DNA of 64,000 nt from Bremerella alba (lineage in GTDB: Bacteria; Planctomycetota; Planctomycetia; Pirellulales; Pirellulaceae): positions 248,001-312,000 of the forward strand of contig NZ_JABRWO010000003.1 of assembly GCF_013618625.1 (NCBI RefSeq), read 5' to 3'. The translations under genes were made by a program, and so were the position numbers. Shown here in pieces: positions 51,918 through 61,046 of the stretch. The number at the start of each line of letters is the position of its first letter. Positions within the stretch are counted from its first letter, which is position 1. A model generated the notes under the pieces. It had not been told where the DNA came from. It worked only from the letters and a program-made list of their open reading frames with translations, and searched no databases.

Positions 51918-52259
51918 TTAGTCTTCCTTCGGCGGCTTAGTGCCTGTATCGCGGCGGAATACGGCCACAACGTCATCAACCGGCACGACAAACAGTTGAT
52001 TATCGGTCTCGAAGTCGACCGGAATCGCATCCTTGGGGTGGAAGAGGATTCGGTCGTATTGGCGAAGCGGAAAGTCTTCGTTGTTCTCGATTTGCGTTGA
52101 AATGGCCACGATTCGCCCGGTAATCGTCGGGATCTCTGCCTGGTCCGGCAACGCGATGCCCCCCTTGGTCGTCCGTTTCGGTTCGTCCTTGCGTACGAGG
52201 ACACGGGCACCAATTGGTTCGACGTATTCGATGACTTTACTGCGGGTCGATTTGGCCAT
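51918..52259 (-). CDS. GroES-like co-chaperonin without adjacent groEL
   Basis: A 113-residue co-chaperonin of the GroES fold, minus strand. After VEYVEPIGARVLVRKDEPKRTTKGGIALPDQAEIPTITGRIVAIS the mobile-loop region, KGGIALPD, matches the groEL-binding motif (GGIxLxx); the tail QYDRILFHPKDAIPVDFETDNQLFVVPVDDVVAVF is typical. It is about 15 residues longer at both ends than standard GroES. No groEL is present in the window, and this copy is convergent with prs, so it is an accessory or divergent GroES. Normal ring partner is inferred to be elsewhere on the chromosome. Confidence 0.8.
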   Translation of the reverse strand: MAKSTRSKVIEYVEPIGARVLVRKDEPKRTTKGGIALPDQAEIPTITGRIVAISTQIENNEDFPLRQYDRILFHPKDAIPVDFETDNQLFVVPVDDVVAVFRRDTGTKPPKED

Positions 52260-52733
52260 GGATTTCCGTTTTCAGGGTAGCGATCAGGGGACGATTAGGT
52301 GTTCTGTTCAATTGTTCTTAAAGAAAACGGATTAGCAATCCCCCGCGATGATTCGGCTCTCTGGTGTTCTCACCACCCATGGTAAATTTGATCGATTGGC
52401 TAGATTGTATGCCTAACTTGCATTGAATACTTACTTTAGGTCGCATGGTTCGGCACTTTTTTCGGGGGTGATTTGACCTGGTTGGATATCGTTTCGACGA
52501 AGATTTTATGTTGGTTGGGGTTCACTTGGCACGAAATCAGCGCCGAGACCCTGGTTTGGACTTGCCAACGGCAGATAGTTTGGCAAAATAACCAGTTTCC
52601 AAAATTACGAAGTTGGTCCCCAGGGAACACACGTTCCTTCGCCGGATCACTTTTGATTTCATAAGAATCGACCAACGCACCTTTTGCCCGGTCGCCCCTA
52701 GACAACACTTACTAGACTGCGGAACAAGTTTTC
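52260..52733. other. Intergenic region between groES-like gene and rplY
   Basis: 474 bases with no supported gene (one 63-codon open frame lacks any support). It holds divergent promoters for the groES-like gene and rplY operon. Small dyads include TTGCCAA/TTGGCAA (52562-52586) and GGAAC-ACAC-GTTCC (52624-52637). No promoter with good spacing was identified. Confidence 0.45.
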
Positions 52734-53015
52734 ATGGCCGAAACACTCAAAGCCACGAAGCGAGAAAAGACCGGCAAGATTGCCAATCGTAACCTGCGTC
52801 GCGACGGGAAGATTCCCGCCGTTTTGTACGGTAACGACAAGGAAGTGGTGCACCTGGAACTGTGTGCTGATCAATTCAATGTGATTGTTCGCCACGGTAT
52901 TAAGGACATCACCTTGGAAGGTGACGTGAGCGAGAGCGTCGTGATGCGAGAGGTCCAATGGGACACTTTCGGGAATGAAGTTCTTCACGTCGACTTTTTC
53001 CGCCCTGGAAACTAA
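52734..53015 (+). CDS. rplY: 50S ribosomal protein L25, short form
   Basis: A 93-residue L25 protein, which binds 5S rRNA. The N-terminus MAETLKATKREKTGKIANRNLRRDGKIPAVLYGND is the standard L25 opening; VQWDTFGNEVLHVDFFRPGN ends the fold. The CTC/TL5-type C-terminal domain is absent, as in the E. coli 94-residue protein. Precedes pth in the operon-like series rplY-pth-rpsF-ssb-rplI. Confidence 0.9.
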   Translation: MAETLKATKREKTGKIANRNLRRDGKIPAVLYGNDKEVVHLELCADQFNVIVRHGIKDITLEGDVSESVVMREVQWDTFGNEVLHVDFFRPGN

Positions 53016-53059
53016 GACGGCGAAATGCCTTGCGTAGTAATGCTGATTGACTGGATGTG

Positions 53060-53620
53060 ATGAAACTCGTCGTCGGGCTCGGAAATCCAGGCAAAAAGTA
53101 CGAAGGTACGCGGCATAACGTCGGCTTCGATGTGCTGGATACGCTGTCTCGACGGCATTCAGCCTCGCAGCCCAAGTCGAAGTTCAACGGTCAAATGACT
53201 GAAGTTGGTGTTCGCGGCCAGAAGCTGATGTTGCTTTGGCCTCACACCTTCATGAATAAAAGCGGAGACAGTGTTCGACCGGCGTTCGATTTTTACAAAT
53301 TGACGCTGGAAGACGTTTTGATTGTCTGCGATGATTTTAATCTTCCCTTGGCCAAACTTCGGCTGAAGGGAAAGGGATCGGCAGGCGGGCAAAACGGGCT
53401 GGCCGATGTCATTCAAAAGCTCGGCTCGGATGAGGTACCCCGACTGCGTGTCGGAATTGGGCCTCCCCGTGAAGGAGCAGATGTGGCTGGATACGTCTTG
53501 AGCAACTTTGCCAAGGCAGAAAAGCCAGAGATGGATGTATGCATTGAGCAGGCCGCTTCAGTCGTCGAAGACTGGGCTGTCCTGGGTCTCGTGCCTGCAA
53601 TGAATCAATACAACGGATAA
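53060..53620 (+). CDS. pth: Peptidyl-tRNA hydrolase
   Basis: A 186-residue enzyme that frees tRNA from peptidyl-tRNA dropped by ribosomes. MKLVVGLGNPGKKYEGTRHNVGFDVLDTL carries the catalytic His (TRHNVGF); the second conserved block is LWPHTFMNKSGDSVRPAFDF, then DFNLPLAKLRLKGKGSAGGQNGLADVIQKLG. Start ATG 53060, with a GTG directly before it. Lies 44 bases after rplY, part of the translation/replication cluster. Confidence 0.95.
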   Translation: MKLVVGLGNPGKKYEGTRHNVGFDVLDTLSRRHSASQPKSKFNGQMTEVGVRGQKLMLLWPHTFMNKSGDSVRPAFDFYKLTLEDVLIVCDDFNLPLAKLRLKGKGSAGGQNGLADVIQKLGSDEVPRLRVGIGPPREGADVAGYVLSNFAKAEKPEMDVCIEQAASVVEDWAVLGLVPAMNQYNG

Positions 53621-53714
53621 AAAATCATTTAATCATGTGGTTGGCTTATCGGCCCAGCAAGTTGCGGCCAGCCACTCACCGATCATTTTCGTCGATATTC
53701 GAGGAGTTGAGACC

Positions 53715-54164
53715 TTGGCGGCTTACGTGTATGAGGGGATGTTCATTCTGGACTCCAATCGTTATGGAAAGGATCCCAGTGGGGTCTCCGGAAAAATCAA
53801 CGCCCTGGTGGAAAAGCTCGGTGGCGAAATCCTGGTCAGCCGCATGTGGGCGGAGCAACGCCTGGCATACCCGATCGACGGGCATCGCCGCGGAACCTAT
53901 TGGTTGACCTACTTCCGGATGGATAGCACCAAGATGGAAGAGTTGAACTACGCATGCAATATCAGCGATGACATGCTGCGTTACCTCTTCATCAAGCAAG
54001 ATCCACGTCTGGTAGACATGCTGATCGCGCATGCCGAAGGGCATGAACTCGCTGGCGACGGCGATGGCGAAGCGGCTGAAACCAGTTCGGATGATTCCGC
54101 CGATGATGAAAAAGAATCGTCGGACACTGAAACTGCAGAAGAAACCGTAGAAGCTGCCGACTAA
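53715..54164 (+). CDS. rpsF: 30S ribosomal protein S6, TTG start
   Basis: A 149-residue S6 protein starting at TTG 53715, eight bases after a clear GAGGAG at 53701-53706; an earlier start in the same frame adds residues unlike S6. AAYVYEGMFILDSNRYGKD, GGEILVSRMWAEQRLAYPIDGHRRGTYWLTYFRMD and LRYLFIKQDPRLVDMLIAHAEGH are typical. A long acidic tail (about residues 115-149, DGDGEAAETSSDDSADDEKESSDTETAEE...) extends beyond the usual end, as often seen in related proteins. Confidence 0.93.
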   Translation: MAAYVYEGMFILDSNRYGKDPSGVSGKINALVEKLGGEILVSRMWAEQRLAYPIDGHRRGTYWLTYFRMDSTKMEELNYACNISDDMLRYLFIKQDPRLVDMLIAHAEGHELAGDGDGEAAETSSDDSADDEKESSDTETAEETVEAAD

Positions 54165-54229
54165 ATCGTCGTCAGTAATTTGCGGAGTAGACTTCAGTTG
54201 ATTTTGATTTTCCTGGAAGGAGCGTCACG

Positions 54230-54736
54230 ATGGCAAGTTTCAACCGAGTAATTCTGGTCGGGAACCTGACACGGGACATTGAAGTCCGTTACGTTTCCAA
54301 CGGGGGTCTGGCCGTCACCGAGCTGGGCTTGGCGGTCAATGATCGACGAAAGAATCAAACCGGCGAATGGGTCGATGAAACGACCTTTGTTGATGTGACC
54401 TTATGGGGCCGCACGGCAGAAATCGCCAGCGAATATTTGAGCAAGGGCGCGCCTGTTTTAATTGAAGGCCGGCTCAAGCTCGACTCGTGGGAAACGGATG
54501 GACAGAAGCGATCCAAGCTTCGCGTTGTCGGCGAGAAGATGCAAATGCTCGGCGGACGTGAAGGCGGTGGCGGCGGAGGAAGCCGTGGCGGCTCGCGACC
54601 CCCTCAGCGTCAATCGCAACCGCAAGGTGGCGGCGGTGGCAACCAGGGTGGTTCCAACGACTACGATTCCTACGACGATGGCAGCTTTGGCGGATCTGGA
54701 TCCCAAGGGGCAGCCGACGATGACATTCCGTTTTAG
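54230..54736 (+). CDS. ssb: Single-stranded DNA-binding protein
   Basis: A 168-residue SSB with an OB fold over residues 1-108 ([57 protein letters not shown]), a Gly/Ser/Gln-rich linker (about 110-155) and the canonical acidic C-terminal tip DDDIPF that recruits partner proteins. Start ATG 54230 has a strong AAGGAG. In the operon between rpsF and rplI. Confidence 0.97.
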   Translation: MASFNRVILVGNLTRDIEVRYVSNGGLAVTELGLAVNDRRKNQTGEWVDETTFVDVTLWGRTAEIASEYLSKGAPVLIEGRLKLDSWETDGQKRSKLRVVGEKMQMLGGREGGGGGGSRGGSRPPQRQSQPQGGGGGNQGGSNDYDSYDDGSFGGSGSQGAADDDIPF

Positions 54737-54823
54737 TGGCTGGCGGTTGACCTGCGTCGACGTCACCGAGACATTTATATAGAGATCGCCAAACCACTGG
54801 CAATTATTGGAAATAGTAAGACC

Positions 54824-55348
54824 ATGCCGACTCGATCTGATAAGCATAAAGCACGTCCTTGGAAGCGTTTGCCTAAAGGCAAGCACGGTGGTATCGAATT
54901 GTTGTTGATCCAATCCGTGGATCACCTCGGCAAACCTGGTGACGTCGTCGAAGTTCGTCCCGGTTACGCCAACAACTACCTGATCCCGCAGGGCTTGGCT
55001 ACCGTTGCAACCACCCACCACAAGCGGATGGTTGATAAGCATAAAGCCAAGTTGGCTGAGATTGAAAAGTCGCGTCTGGCTGGTCTGCGTGCCATCGCCG
55101 ACTTGCTGAACCGTCAAAGTGTTACCATCGAAGCCAATGCCAACGACGAAGGTCACCTTTACGGTAGCGTCGGTCAGGTTGAAATCGTGGCTGCTTTGAA
55201 GGAGCAGAACTTCACCGTGACCCCAGACCAGGTTCGCCTGCAGGGTCCGTTGAAGGAACTCGGTTTGTATACGGTCAAGATTCACCTTCATGCCGAAATC
55301 GAATCGGAATTGAAGGTTTGGGTTGTTCCGACTGTCACCGGCGATTAG
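54824..55348 (+). CDS. rplI: 50S ribosomal protein L9 with an N-terminal extension
   Basis: A 174-residue L9. The core starts near residue 26, HGGIELLLIQSVDHLGKPGDVVEVRPGYANNYLIPQGLA, and extends through the connecting helix (about 70-100) to a C-domain (NANDEGHLYGSVGQVEIVAALK). The first 25 residues (MPTRSDKHKARPWKRLPKGK region) are a basic extension not in E. coli L9. A terminator about 250 bases downstream separates it from dnaB. Confidence 0.95.
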   Translation: MPTRSDKHKARPWKRLPKGKHGGIELLLIQSVDHLGKPGDVVEVRPGYANNYLIPQGLATVATTHHKRMVDKHKAKLAEIEKSRLAGLRAIADLLNRQSVTIEANANDEGHLYGSVGQVEIVAALKEQNFTVTPDQVRLQGPLKELGLYTVKIHLHAEIESELKVWVVPTVTGD

Positions 55349-55771
55349 TTCCGCCTGGACAGTCATCGTGCGTAATTCGCACTGAGTTTGATTGTGCTCA
55401 TATCCTGCATTTCAGCTCGCAATAGACGCTGAAATACGGCGAGTATAGCACGCTACGGCGACCTCTTGAGTCACGTTCCGTTAGACTCGAGGTTTGCTGG
55501 TCTTAGTAAGTCGCACTTCCTTTATTTCCAAAGGTGACGAAGCTCGGTCGGCCCTTCACCGAAGACGCCCGCCATGTCAGCTTCCCCAGCGGACACACAA
55601 AAAAACTCCTCGGCCTCCCCGAGGAGTTTTTTTGTGCCATCGCGTCTATTTTGTGATGCTCACAAATACGATCGCTAAATCTACGGACATCGTTGCCCGA
55701 TGTTAGCTCCGTGGTAACATGGAAGCCGAAGTCAGGCAGACTTATCCTCAACCTACGGATGGAGCACATCC
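55349..55771. other. rplI-dnaB intergenic region
   Basis: 423 bases. It contains the palindrome GTGCG-TAATT-CGCAC (55367-55381), a further imperfect dyad near 55464-55494, and the terminator at 55596-55636. The dnaB promoter probably lies between that terminator and 55771. Confidence 0.5.
55596..55636 (+). terminator. Very strong bidirectional-looking terminator before dnaB
   Basis: An 18-bp perfect stem (55596-55613 with 55619-55636) has seven A residues in one arm and seven T in the other. It would stop transcripts from the rplY-rplI operon, so dnaB must be transcribed separately. Confidence 0.9.
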
Positions 55772-57214
55772 TTGGCCACCGGCAGCAAATCTAAGAAGCG
55801 GCGATACGACGATCGAGAACAGGTAACCACCAGCCTTCTTGATAACCAACCGCCGTGCAGTATCGAGTCGGAACAATGCGTGCTGGGCAGTATCATTCTG
55901 CTGCCCGACGTTCTGGACGATGTGATCATGGTCCTTCGTCCCGAGGACTTCTACGACGAAGCGAATAAGAAGCTCTTCGAGCATATGGTCGATCTGCACA
56001 ACAGCGGCCGAAAGATCGACATCACGCTTCTCAGCGAACATCTGCGCGATGCCGGAGACTGGGAGTTTTGCGGTGGTGCCGCCTACCTGGCAACGGTTGC
56101 TCGAAGCGTTCCGCATGCTGCCCACGCGGTTAGCTACGCGGAAATCGTGCGAAAGAAAGCGACAAGTCGAAATCTGATCATCGCGGCGACTGATATCTTG
56201 CAAGATGCCTATCAAGAAGCTGGCAAGCCAGAAGAGCTGATCGGTCGAGCAGAACAGAAGATCTTTAGCATTCTCGACGGTCGCGATAGTCGCAGTATGG
56301 CCAGCATGCGCGAGATTGTTACCGAAGCGATGGAACGCATCGATGCTCGTCTGCGTGGTGAGGCGAATGAAGATGGCGTTCTGACCGGGTTCAACGATCT
56401 CGACGAAATGACGAGTGGTTTCCATGGCAGTCAGCTATTGATTCTCGCAGCTCGACCGGCCATGGGCAAAACGGCGTTCGCCATGAATATTGCCGAAAAT
56501 ATCGCCGTGCATAACAAGGTTCCCGTCCTGTTTGTCAGCTTGGAAATGGGTTCGGTCGAACTTTGCGATCGTTTGCTGTGTAGTGTTGCTCGTGTGAATG
56601 GTCATCGTTTGCGGAATGGAACGCTCAGCAACGAAGACCGAGCCCGCTTGATCGAGAAGTCATCACTCGTGGGGGAAGCCCCCCTGTTTGTCGACGACTC
56701 GCCGAGCCGAACCGTGGCGGAAATCGCTGCTTCAGCGCGACGTATTATTCGCAATGAGAAACGCCTAGGCTTGGTCGTAATCGATTATTTGCAGCTCATC
56801 GAGCCTGACAATGCCAACGATCCTCGACAGGAACAAGTGGCTAAAATTGCTCGGCGACTGAAGGGGTTAGCGCGTGAAATGAACGTGCCAATTCTCTGCC
56901 TGGCACAGCTCAATCGTCAGGCCGAAGTTTCCAAGGACAATAAGCCGAAGCTAAGTCACCTGCGTGAATCAGGCGCAATCGAACAAGATGCCGACGTTGT
57001 GATGTTCGTTCACCGTGAAGAATATTACCACCATGGTGAGGAACGCGAGCAGTTTGCTGGTCAGGCGGAAATCATCATCGGAAAACAGCGTGCAGGCCCG
57101 GTTGGTGACATTAAGCTAACGTGGCTCAAAGACTTTACGCGGTTCGAGAATGCTTTTGATCGCGAGCCTGACGACTTTTCGGCGTTCAACCAAGGTGGCG
57201 AGGGGGGCTTTTAG
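55772..57214 (+). CDS. dnaB: Replicative DNA helicase DnaB, TTG start
   Basis: A 480-residue hexameric fork helicase. The start is TTG at 55772 (MATGSKSKKRR), about nine bases after GGAG; an ATG at 55759 is out of frame. The N-terminal domain has PPCSIESEQCVLGSIILLPDVLDDV; the RecA-like motor shows Walker A ARPAMGKTAFAMNIAENIAV, motif H2/H3 LVVIDYLQLIEP and the Arg-finger region in LAQLNRQAEVSKDNKPKLSHLRESGAIEQDADVV, with the usual KQRAGPVGDIKLTW ending. No intein is seen. It follows a strong terminator and precedes bpt. Confidence 0.96.
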   Translation: MATGSKSKKRRYDDREQVTTSLLDNQPPCSIESEQCVLGSIILLPDVLDDVIMVLRPEDFYDEANKKLFEHMVDLHNSGRKIDITLLSEHLRDAGDWEFCGGAAYLATVARSVPHAAHAVSYAEIVRKKATSRNLIIAATDILQDAYQEAGKPEELIGRAEQKIFSILDGRDSRSMASMREIVTEAMERIDARLRGEANEDGVLTGFNDLDEMTSGFHGSQLLILAARPAMGKTAFAMNIAENIAVHNKVPVLFVSLEMGSVELCDRLLCSVARVNGHRLRNGTLSNEDRARLIEKSSLVGEAPLFVDDSPSRTVAEIAASARRIIRNEKRLGLVVIDYLQLIEPDNANDPRQEQVAKIARRLKGLAREMNVPILCLAQLNRQAEVSKDNKPKLSHLRESGAIEQDADVVMFVHREEYYHHGEEREQFAGQAEIIIGKQRAGPVGDIKLTWLKDFTRFENAFDREPDDFSAFNQGGEGGF

Positions 57215-57374
57215 TCTCCCTGGCTCACGCGGCAATCCTCAGCCATCGATGCCAAGCTTCGTGAGGCGATTTAGAAGCTTTTTTCCCGCAGGTAAGGGCT
57301 ATAATAAGAGAGGTGGTCCGAGCTTCGTCTAATTCGGGCCCCCTTTTGTTCTAGTAAGAGCGCCGAGAGCCTGG

Positions 57375-58082
57375 ATGAGTCATCGCTATGGGGCAAAATT
57401 TATCGACGTCGAAGAGTCGTGCCCCTACCTGCCGGATAGGCTGGCGGTGCTCCCGTTCTATCTGACGGACTTTCGGGCCGAACCAGAAGCTTTCGATCAG
57501 GCGCTATCCGAGGGTGTCCGACGGTCGGGAATCTTTATTTACCATACGCAGTGCCCAGGCTGCGATGCCTGTGAACCGATCCGTATCCCAGTGCAAGATT
57601 TCGTGCCGCGGCGGCGTCATCGTCGAGTTTTGAAAAGGGCGGAGGCTGAGCTTCGCGTCGAAATCGGTGAGCCGTTGATCGACGAACAGCGGGTCGATCT
57701 CTACAACAAGCACAAAGTCGGAAGAGGTCTCGGCGAGCCCGGCAGTGAAATCGATCTACAAAGTCTGAAAGAGTTTATCGGCACCACTTGCTGCAACAGT
57801 ATCGAATTCCGCTACTATCGCAGCGACGAATTGGTGGGCGTCGCCATCGCCGATGTTGGTCGTGAAGCCATGTCGGCCGTCTACTGCTACTTCGATTCCG
57901 AGCTTTCCGACCTGGGGATCGGCAACTTTTCGGTACTCAAGCAGATTGAAGCTTGCCGTGAATGGGGGCTCAAGTATCTGTACCTTGGCTTCTATGTCGC
58001 TGGGAATGCACACATGAAATACAAGGCGAATTATCTGCCACACGAACGGCGATTCGACGGCAAATGGCAGCGGTTCGAGTGA
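57375..58082 (+). CDS. bpt: Bpt-type protein arginyl/leucyl-tRNA transferase
   Basis: A 235-residue enzyme of the ATE1/Bpt family that adds an amino acid from tRNA to protein N-termini starting with acidic residues, marking them for ClpS/ClpAP-type degradation. The Cys-rich N-terminus HTQCPGCDACEPIRIPV (residues about 57-73) and the C-terminal core ISDVGREAMSAVYCYFDSELSDLGIGNFSVLKQIEACREWGLKYLYLGFYV-like region are typical. Start ATG 57375. It overlaps the next gene by four bases (GTGA at 58079-58082). Confidence 0.93.
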   Translation: MSHRYGAKFIDVEESCPYLPDRLAVLPFYLTDFRAEPEAFDQALSEGVRRSGIFIYHTQCPGCDACEPIRIPVQDFVPRRRHRRVLKRAEAELRVEIGEPLIDEQRVDLYNKHKVGRGLGEPGSEIDLQSLKEFIGTTCCNSIEFRYYRSDELVGVAIADVGREAMSAVYCYFDSELSDLGIGNFSVLKQIEACREWGLKYLYLGFYVAGNAHMKYKANYLPHERRFDGKWQRFE

Positions 58083-58858
58083 GGGCCGCATTGCGAGTGG
58101 GAGATGTCCCACCAGGAAAAACGATCTTGTCCGAATCTACGAAGCTTACTTCCGGCACTCCGCCATTCTCATTGGCCACGCTATTTCTCTGGGTGACGTT
58201 CTTATCCATTTCGTTAGGACTTTGGGTGGCCTTGCGGAATATCATGGTGGGTAACGCCGCTGGGAATCTTGATTGGCATTGGATTCAATATTACGGGATC
58301 AATGCGATTGGTTTGGGAACCGGAGTCACCGCGATCGCTCTCATGGGATTTTGGCGTTCTCAAGGGATTGTATGGTCATGGCAACCGGGGCACGTGATTT
58401 TGCTGTGCATTGGCTTCCACGAACTTGTCACACTTGTTGCCGTCGGGGTTGATGTTGCGACAATCGATTCATCGCTCGTTTACGACCCATTTCGCTCCAA
58501 GATTTATGAAACACAAGGTCTCGTGCAGCATGTCGGGACGGTATTGCTGATCCTTACATTTCTATGGCATGTCCATTTCTCTCGACCCTGGCGATTGATC
58601 TTCGGGTTGTTGTTATTCGTAAATATGTCGACCTTGGTCATGCTCAATCCTTTCCGACTGCCCATGGGGAAGGTGATCTCCTACGACCTAATCGGTAAGT
58701 CCAGCCAGACTGCCAGAGTTTGCGTTGTTGTACTGGTCATATTGTTGGCCGTTTGGGACCTCATCCGGCAAGAGCCAAGAGACTGGCTGCACTGGGTGGG
58801 AGTGGCCTTGCTGCTTCTTCACTACTCGCCATGGGTGACCTATTCGCTAGGTTTCTGA
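58079..58858 (+). CDS. Integral membrane protein translationally coupled to bpt
   Basis: A 259-residue protein that I do not recognise. The chosen GTG at 58079 overlaps the bpt stop (GTGA), a classic coupling arrangement; longer frames run antisense-like into bpt. About six hydrophobic segments lie at residues about 37-56, 75-97, 105-125, 153-172, 180-198 and 217-256, rich in Trp, Leu and Val. Conserved-looking elements include FHELVTLVAVGVDVATID and WDLIRQEP. Role unknown, but coupling to an aminoacyl-transferase gene is notable. Confidence 0.62.
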   Translation: MRAALRVGDVPPGKTILSESTKLTSGTPPFSLATLFLWVTFLSISLGLWVALRNIMVGNAAGNLDWHWIQYYGINAIGLGTGVTAIALMGFWRSQGIVWSWQPGHVILLCIGFHELVTLVAVGVDVATIDSSLVYDPFRSKIYETQGLVQHVGTVLLILTFLWHVHFSRPWRLIFGLLLFVNMSTLVMLNPFRLPMGKVISYDLIGKSSQTARVCVVVLVILLAVWDLIRQEPRDWLHWVGVALLLLHYSPWVTYSLGF

Positions 58859-58976
58859 ACAGGTGCTGAAATTTACAGAGGGAATGAAACGGACATATTT
58901 GTAACGCAGGCATGAATTAGAATAAAATAATGCCACCTCATTGTCCCATCATTCGACCACCCCACCTGGTTCTCTC

Positions 58977-61046
58977 ATGAAGTATTTAAAGTCTGCGTTC
59001 GTTGCTTTCTTATGCGCTCTAAGCATTTGCCTCACCGATGGCCAACTTCAAGCCGAAACCCAATCGGCCGATGTCATCGTCTACGGATCGACGCCCGGCG
59101 GCTTTTGCGCGGCGATCGCTGCGGCACGAGAAGGCGCGTCTGTTATTCTTCTAGAACCGACCTCGCATGTCGGTGGAGTGAATACCGGCGGGCTAAGTTT
59201 CAGCGACTCGAACCAGACCGTACGCTCGACCGTGATGGGGCTGTTCGACCAGTGGCACCGTCGGCTTGAAGCGGATTATAAGGCTCGAGGTGTCGAGTTG
59301 CCTTACGATGTGAGCGTGAAAGACAACGCCAAATGGACCTACGAACCACACGTTGCGATGCGCGTCACCATGGCGATGCTGAATGAAGCAGGCGTGCAGG
59401 TCTTGCCAGAGCATGTGCTGCAGTCGGCGAAGATGAATGGGACCACCATCGAGCAGCTTGTGACTAATCAAGGGGCCTTCCATGCAAAGACGTTTGTCGA
59501 TGCCACCTATGAAGGCGATCTAATGGCCGCAGCGAATGTCAGCTGGACTATCGGCCGCGAAGGAAAAGCGGAATTCGGAGAGTCTCTCGCTGGGAAACGC
59601 TATCCCAAGGGAAAGATGAGCATCGATGGCTTCGACGCCGAGGGGAACCTGCTTCCTTTGGTCACGACGGCTAAGCCGGGTGAAGACGCGGCAGGCGATG
59701 ACTTGGTGATGGTCTACAGCTTTCGACTTTGCTTGACTGCCGAGCCTGACAATCGCGTGCCCATGCCGCAGCCAGAGAACTACGACCCGGCTCGGTTTGA
59801 AGCGATCCGGCGTTACATAGCTTCCGGCGGTCGCAGTTACGGTATCGATTTGTATCCGCTGCCGGGCAACAAGTTCGACGGAAACAATTCCATCGGTGGG
59901 CAGTTCTCGCTAGGTCTCGTCGGGGCCTGTAATGGTTGGAGCGAAGCGGACCAAGCCGGACGTGACAAAATCTTTGAGCAGCATAAGCAGTACACACTCG
60001 AGTTCTATCACTTCCTCACAACCGACCCTGCTGTGCCGGTGGATGTGCGAGCTAAGTATGCCCGGCTCGGTTTGTGCCGAGACGAATTTAAAGCGACCGG
60101 TCATTTCTCTCCCCAGTTGTATGTTCGTGAAGGAAGACGCATGCAGGGGATGTCTGTTGTCAGCCAGAAGGATATTTTGGAATCGCCGGAGAAGGACGAT
60201 CCGATTGCCGTGTCATCTTTTCCGATCGATTCTCACGATTGTCAGCGTGTGGCACTGGCCGACGGAACGGTCGCTGACGAGGGGACCATCTTTCCGGTTC
60301 GAATGCCTGGTCGGCGGCACGGATACGCGTATCACATTCCTTATCGGTCGATTTTGCCGCAGCCGAGCGAGTGCGATAACTTGCTGGTACCGGTTGCCAT
60401 GTCGTGCACGCACGTCGGGATTTCTTCGATTCGTGTCGAGCCTACCTGGATGATCATCGGGCAGAGTGCTGGCATTGCTGCTGCGATGGCCGCCAGCGAA
60501 GAGACGAGCGTCCAAGCGTTGTCTTATCCAAATCTCCGCGAGCGATTGTTGGCCCAAGGGCAAGTCTTAGATTTGCCGAAGTTGGCCGAGCTGCCCGATC
60601 CGCCGGTTGCGAGCAGTATCGCCTCGAAAGGCCTGCCAGGGATCGTCTTGGACGACACCGTAGCCAAGTTAGAAGGAGCGTGGTCGAACTCTTCCAACTT
60701 TAAACCCAGTATCGACGGCCGTTATCGTCACGACGAGGCCAGGGGGGATAGCAAGTCGACCGCGACATTTCAGTTTGTGGTGCCCAAGAGTGGTGAATAC
60801 GAAATCCGCATGGCCTACTCGGCTCATCCCACCCGAGCCAAGAGGGTCCCTGTGACGCTTACCAACGGCTCGAAAACGTTCGAGCTAGCGGTCGATCAAA
60901 CGAAGCCGCTGCCTAGCGGACAAGCGTTCCGCAAGATCGGCACAGTAACGCTTTTGGCTGACAAAACGAATACGATTGTGATCCGAAATACGGATACGGA
61001 TGGCTTTGTCATTCTAGATGCGATTCAGGTCCTGGCGACGGAGTAG
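58977..61046 (+). CDS. Secreted FAD-dependent oxidoreductase with golvesin-like C-terminus
   Basis: A 689-residue exported flavoprotein, starting at ATG 58977 with a signal peptide (MKYLKSAFVAFLCALSICLTDG); an earlier TTG adds 12 residues with no function. The FAD fold begins ADVIVYGSTPGGFCAAIAAAREGASVILLEP (GxxxGG-type Rossmann loop) with HVGGVNTGGLSFSD, and the C-terminal Rossmann half has LLVPVAMSCTHVGISSIRVEPTWMIIGQSAGIAAAMAA. Residues about 560-689 form a beta-sandwich with EIRMAYSAHPTRAKRVPVTL, resembling the golvesin/xanthan-lyase C-terminal domain that binds sugars. Probably degrades or oxidises a polysaccharide outside the cell. Confidence 0.83.
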   Translation: MKYLKSAFVAFLCALSICLTDGQLQAETQSADVIVYGSTPGGFCAAIAAAREGASVILLEPTSHVGGVNTGGLSFSDSNQTVRSTVMGLFDQWHRRLEADYKARGVELPYDVSVKDNAKWTYEPHVAMRVTMAMLNEAGVQVLPEHVLQSAKMNGTTIEQLVTNQGAFHAKTFVDATYEGDLMAAANVSWTIGREGKAEFGESLAGKRYPKGKMSIDGFDAEGNLLPLVTTAKPGEDAAGDDLVMVYSFRLCLTAEPDNRVPMPQPENYDPARFEAIRRYIASGGRSYGIDLYPLPGNKFDGNNSIGGQFSLGLVGACNGWSEADQAGRDKIFEQHKQYTLEFYHFLTTDPAVPVDVRAKYARLGLCRDEFKATGHFSPQLYVREGRRMQGMSVVSQKDILESPEKDDPIAVSSFPIDSHDCQRVALADGTVADEGTIFPVRMPGRRHGYAYHIPYRSILPQPSECDNLLVPVAMSCTHVGISSIRVEPTWMIIGQSAGIAAAMAASEETSVQALSYPNLRERLLAQGQVLDLPKLAELPDPPVASSIASKGLPGIVLDDTVAKLEGAWSNSSNFKPSIDGRYRHDEARGDSKSTATFQFVVPKSGEYEIRMAYSAHPTRAKRVPVTLTNGSKTFELAVDQTKPLPSGQAFRKIGTVTLLADKTNTIVIRNTDTDGFVILDAIQVLATE

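Noticed and set aside
52473-52664. 63-codon plus-strand frame before rplY
   Set aside because: No ribosome-binding site and no recognisable sequence; likely chance.
54458-55366. 302-codon minus-strand frame
   Set aside because: Antisense to ssb and rplI; composition is that of a shadow frame.
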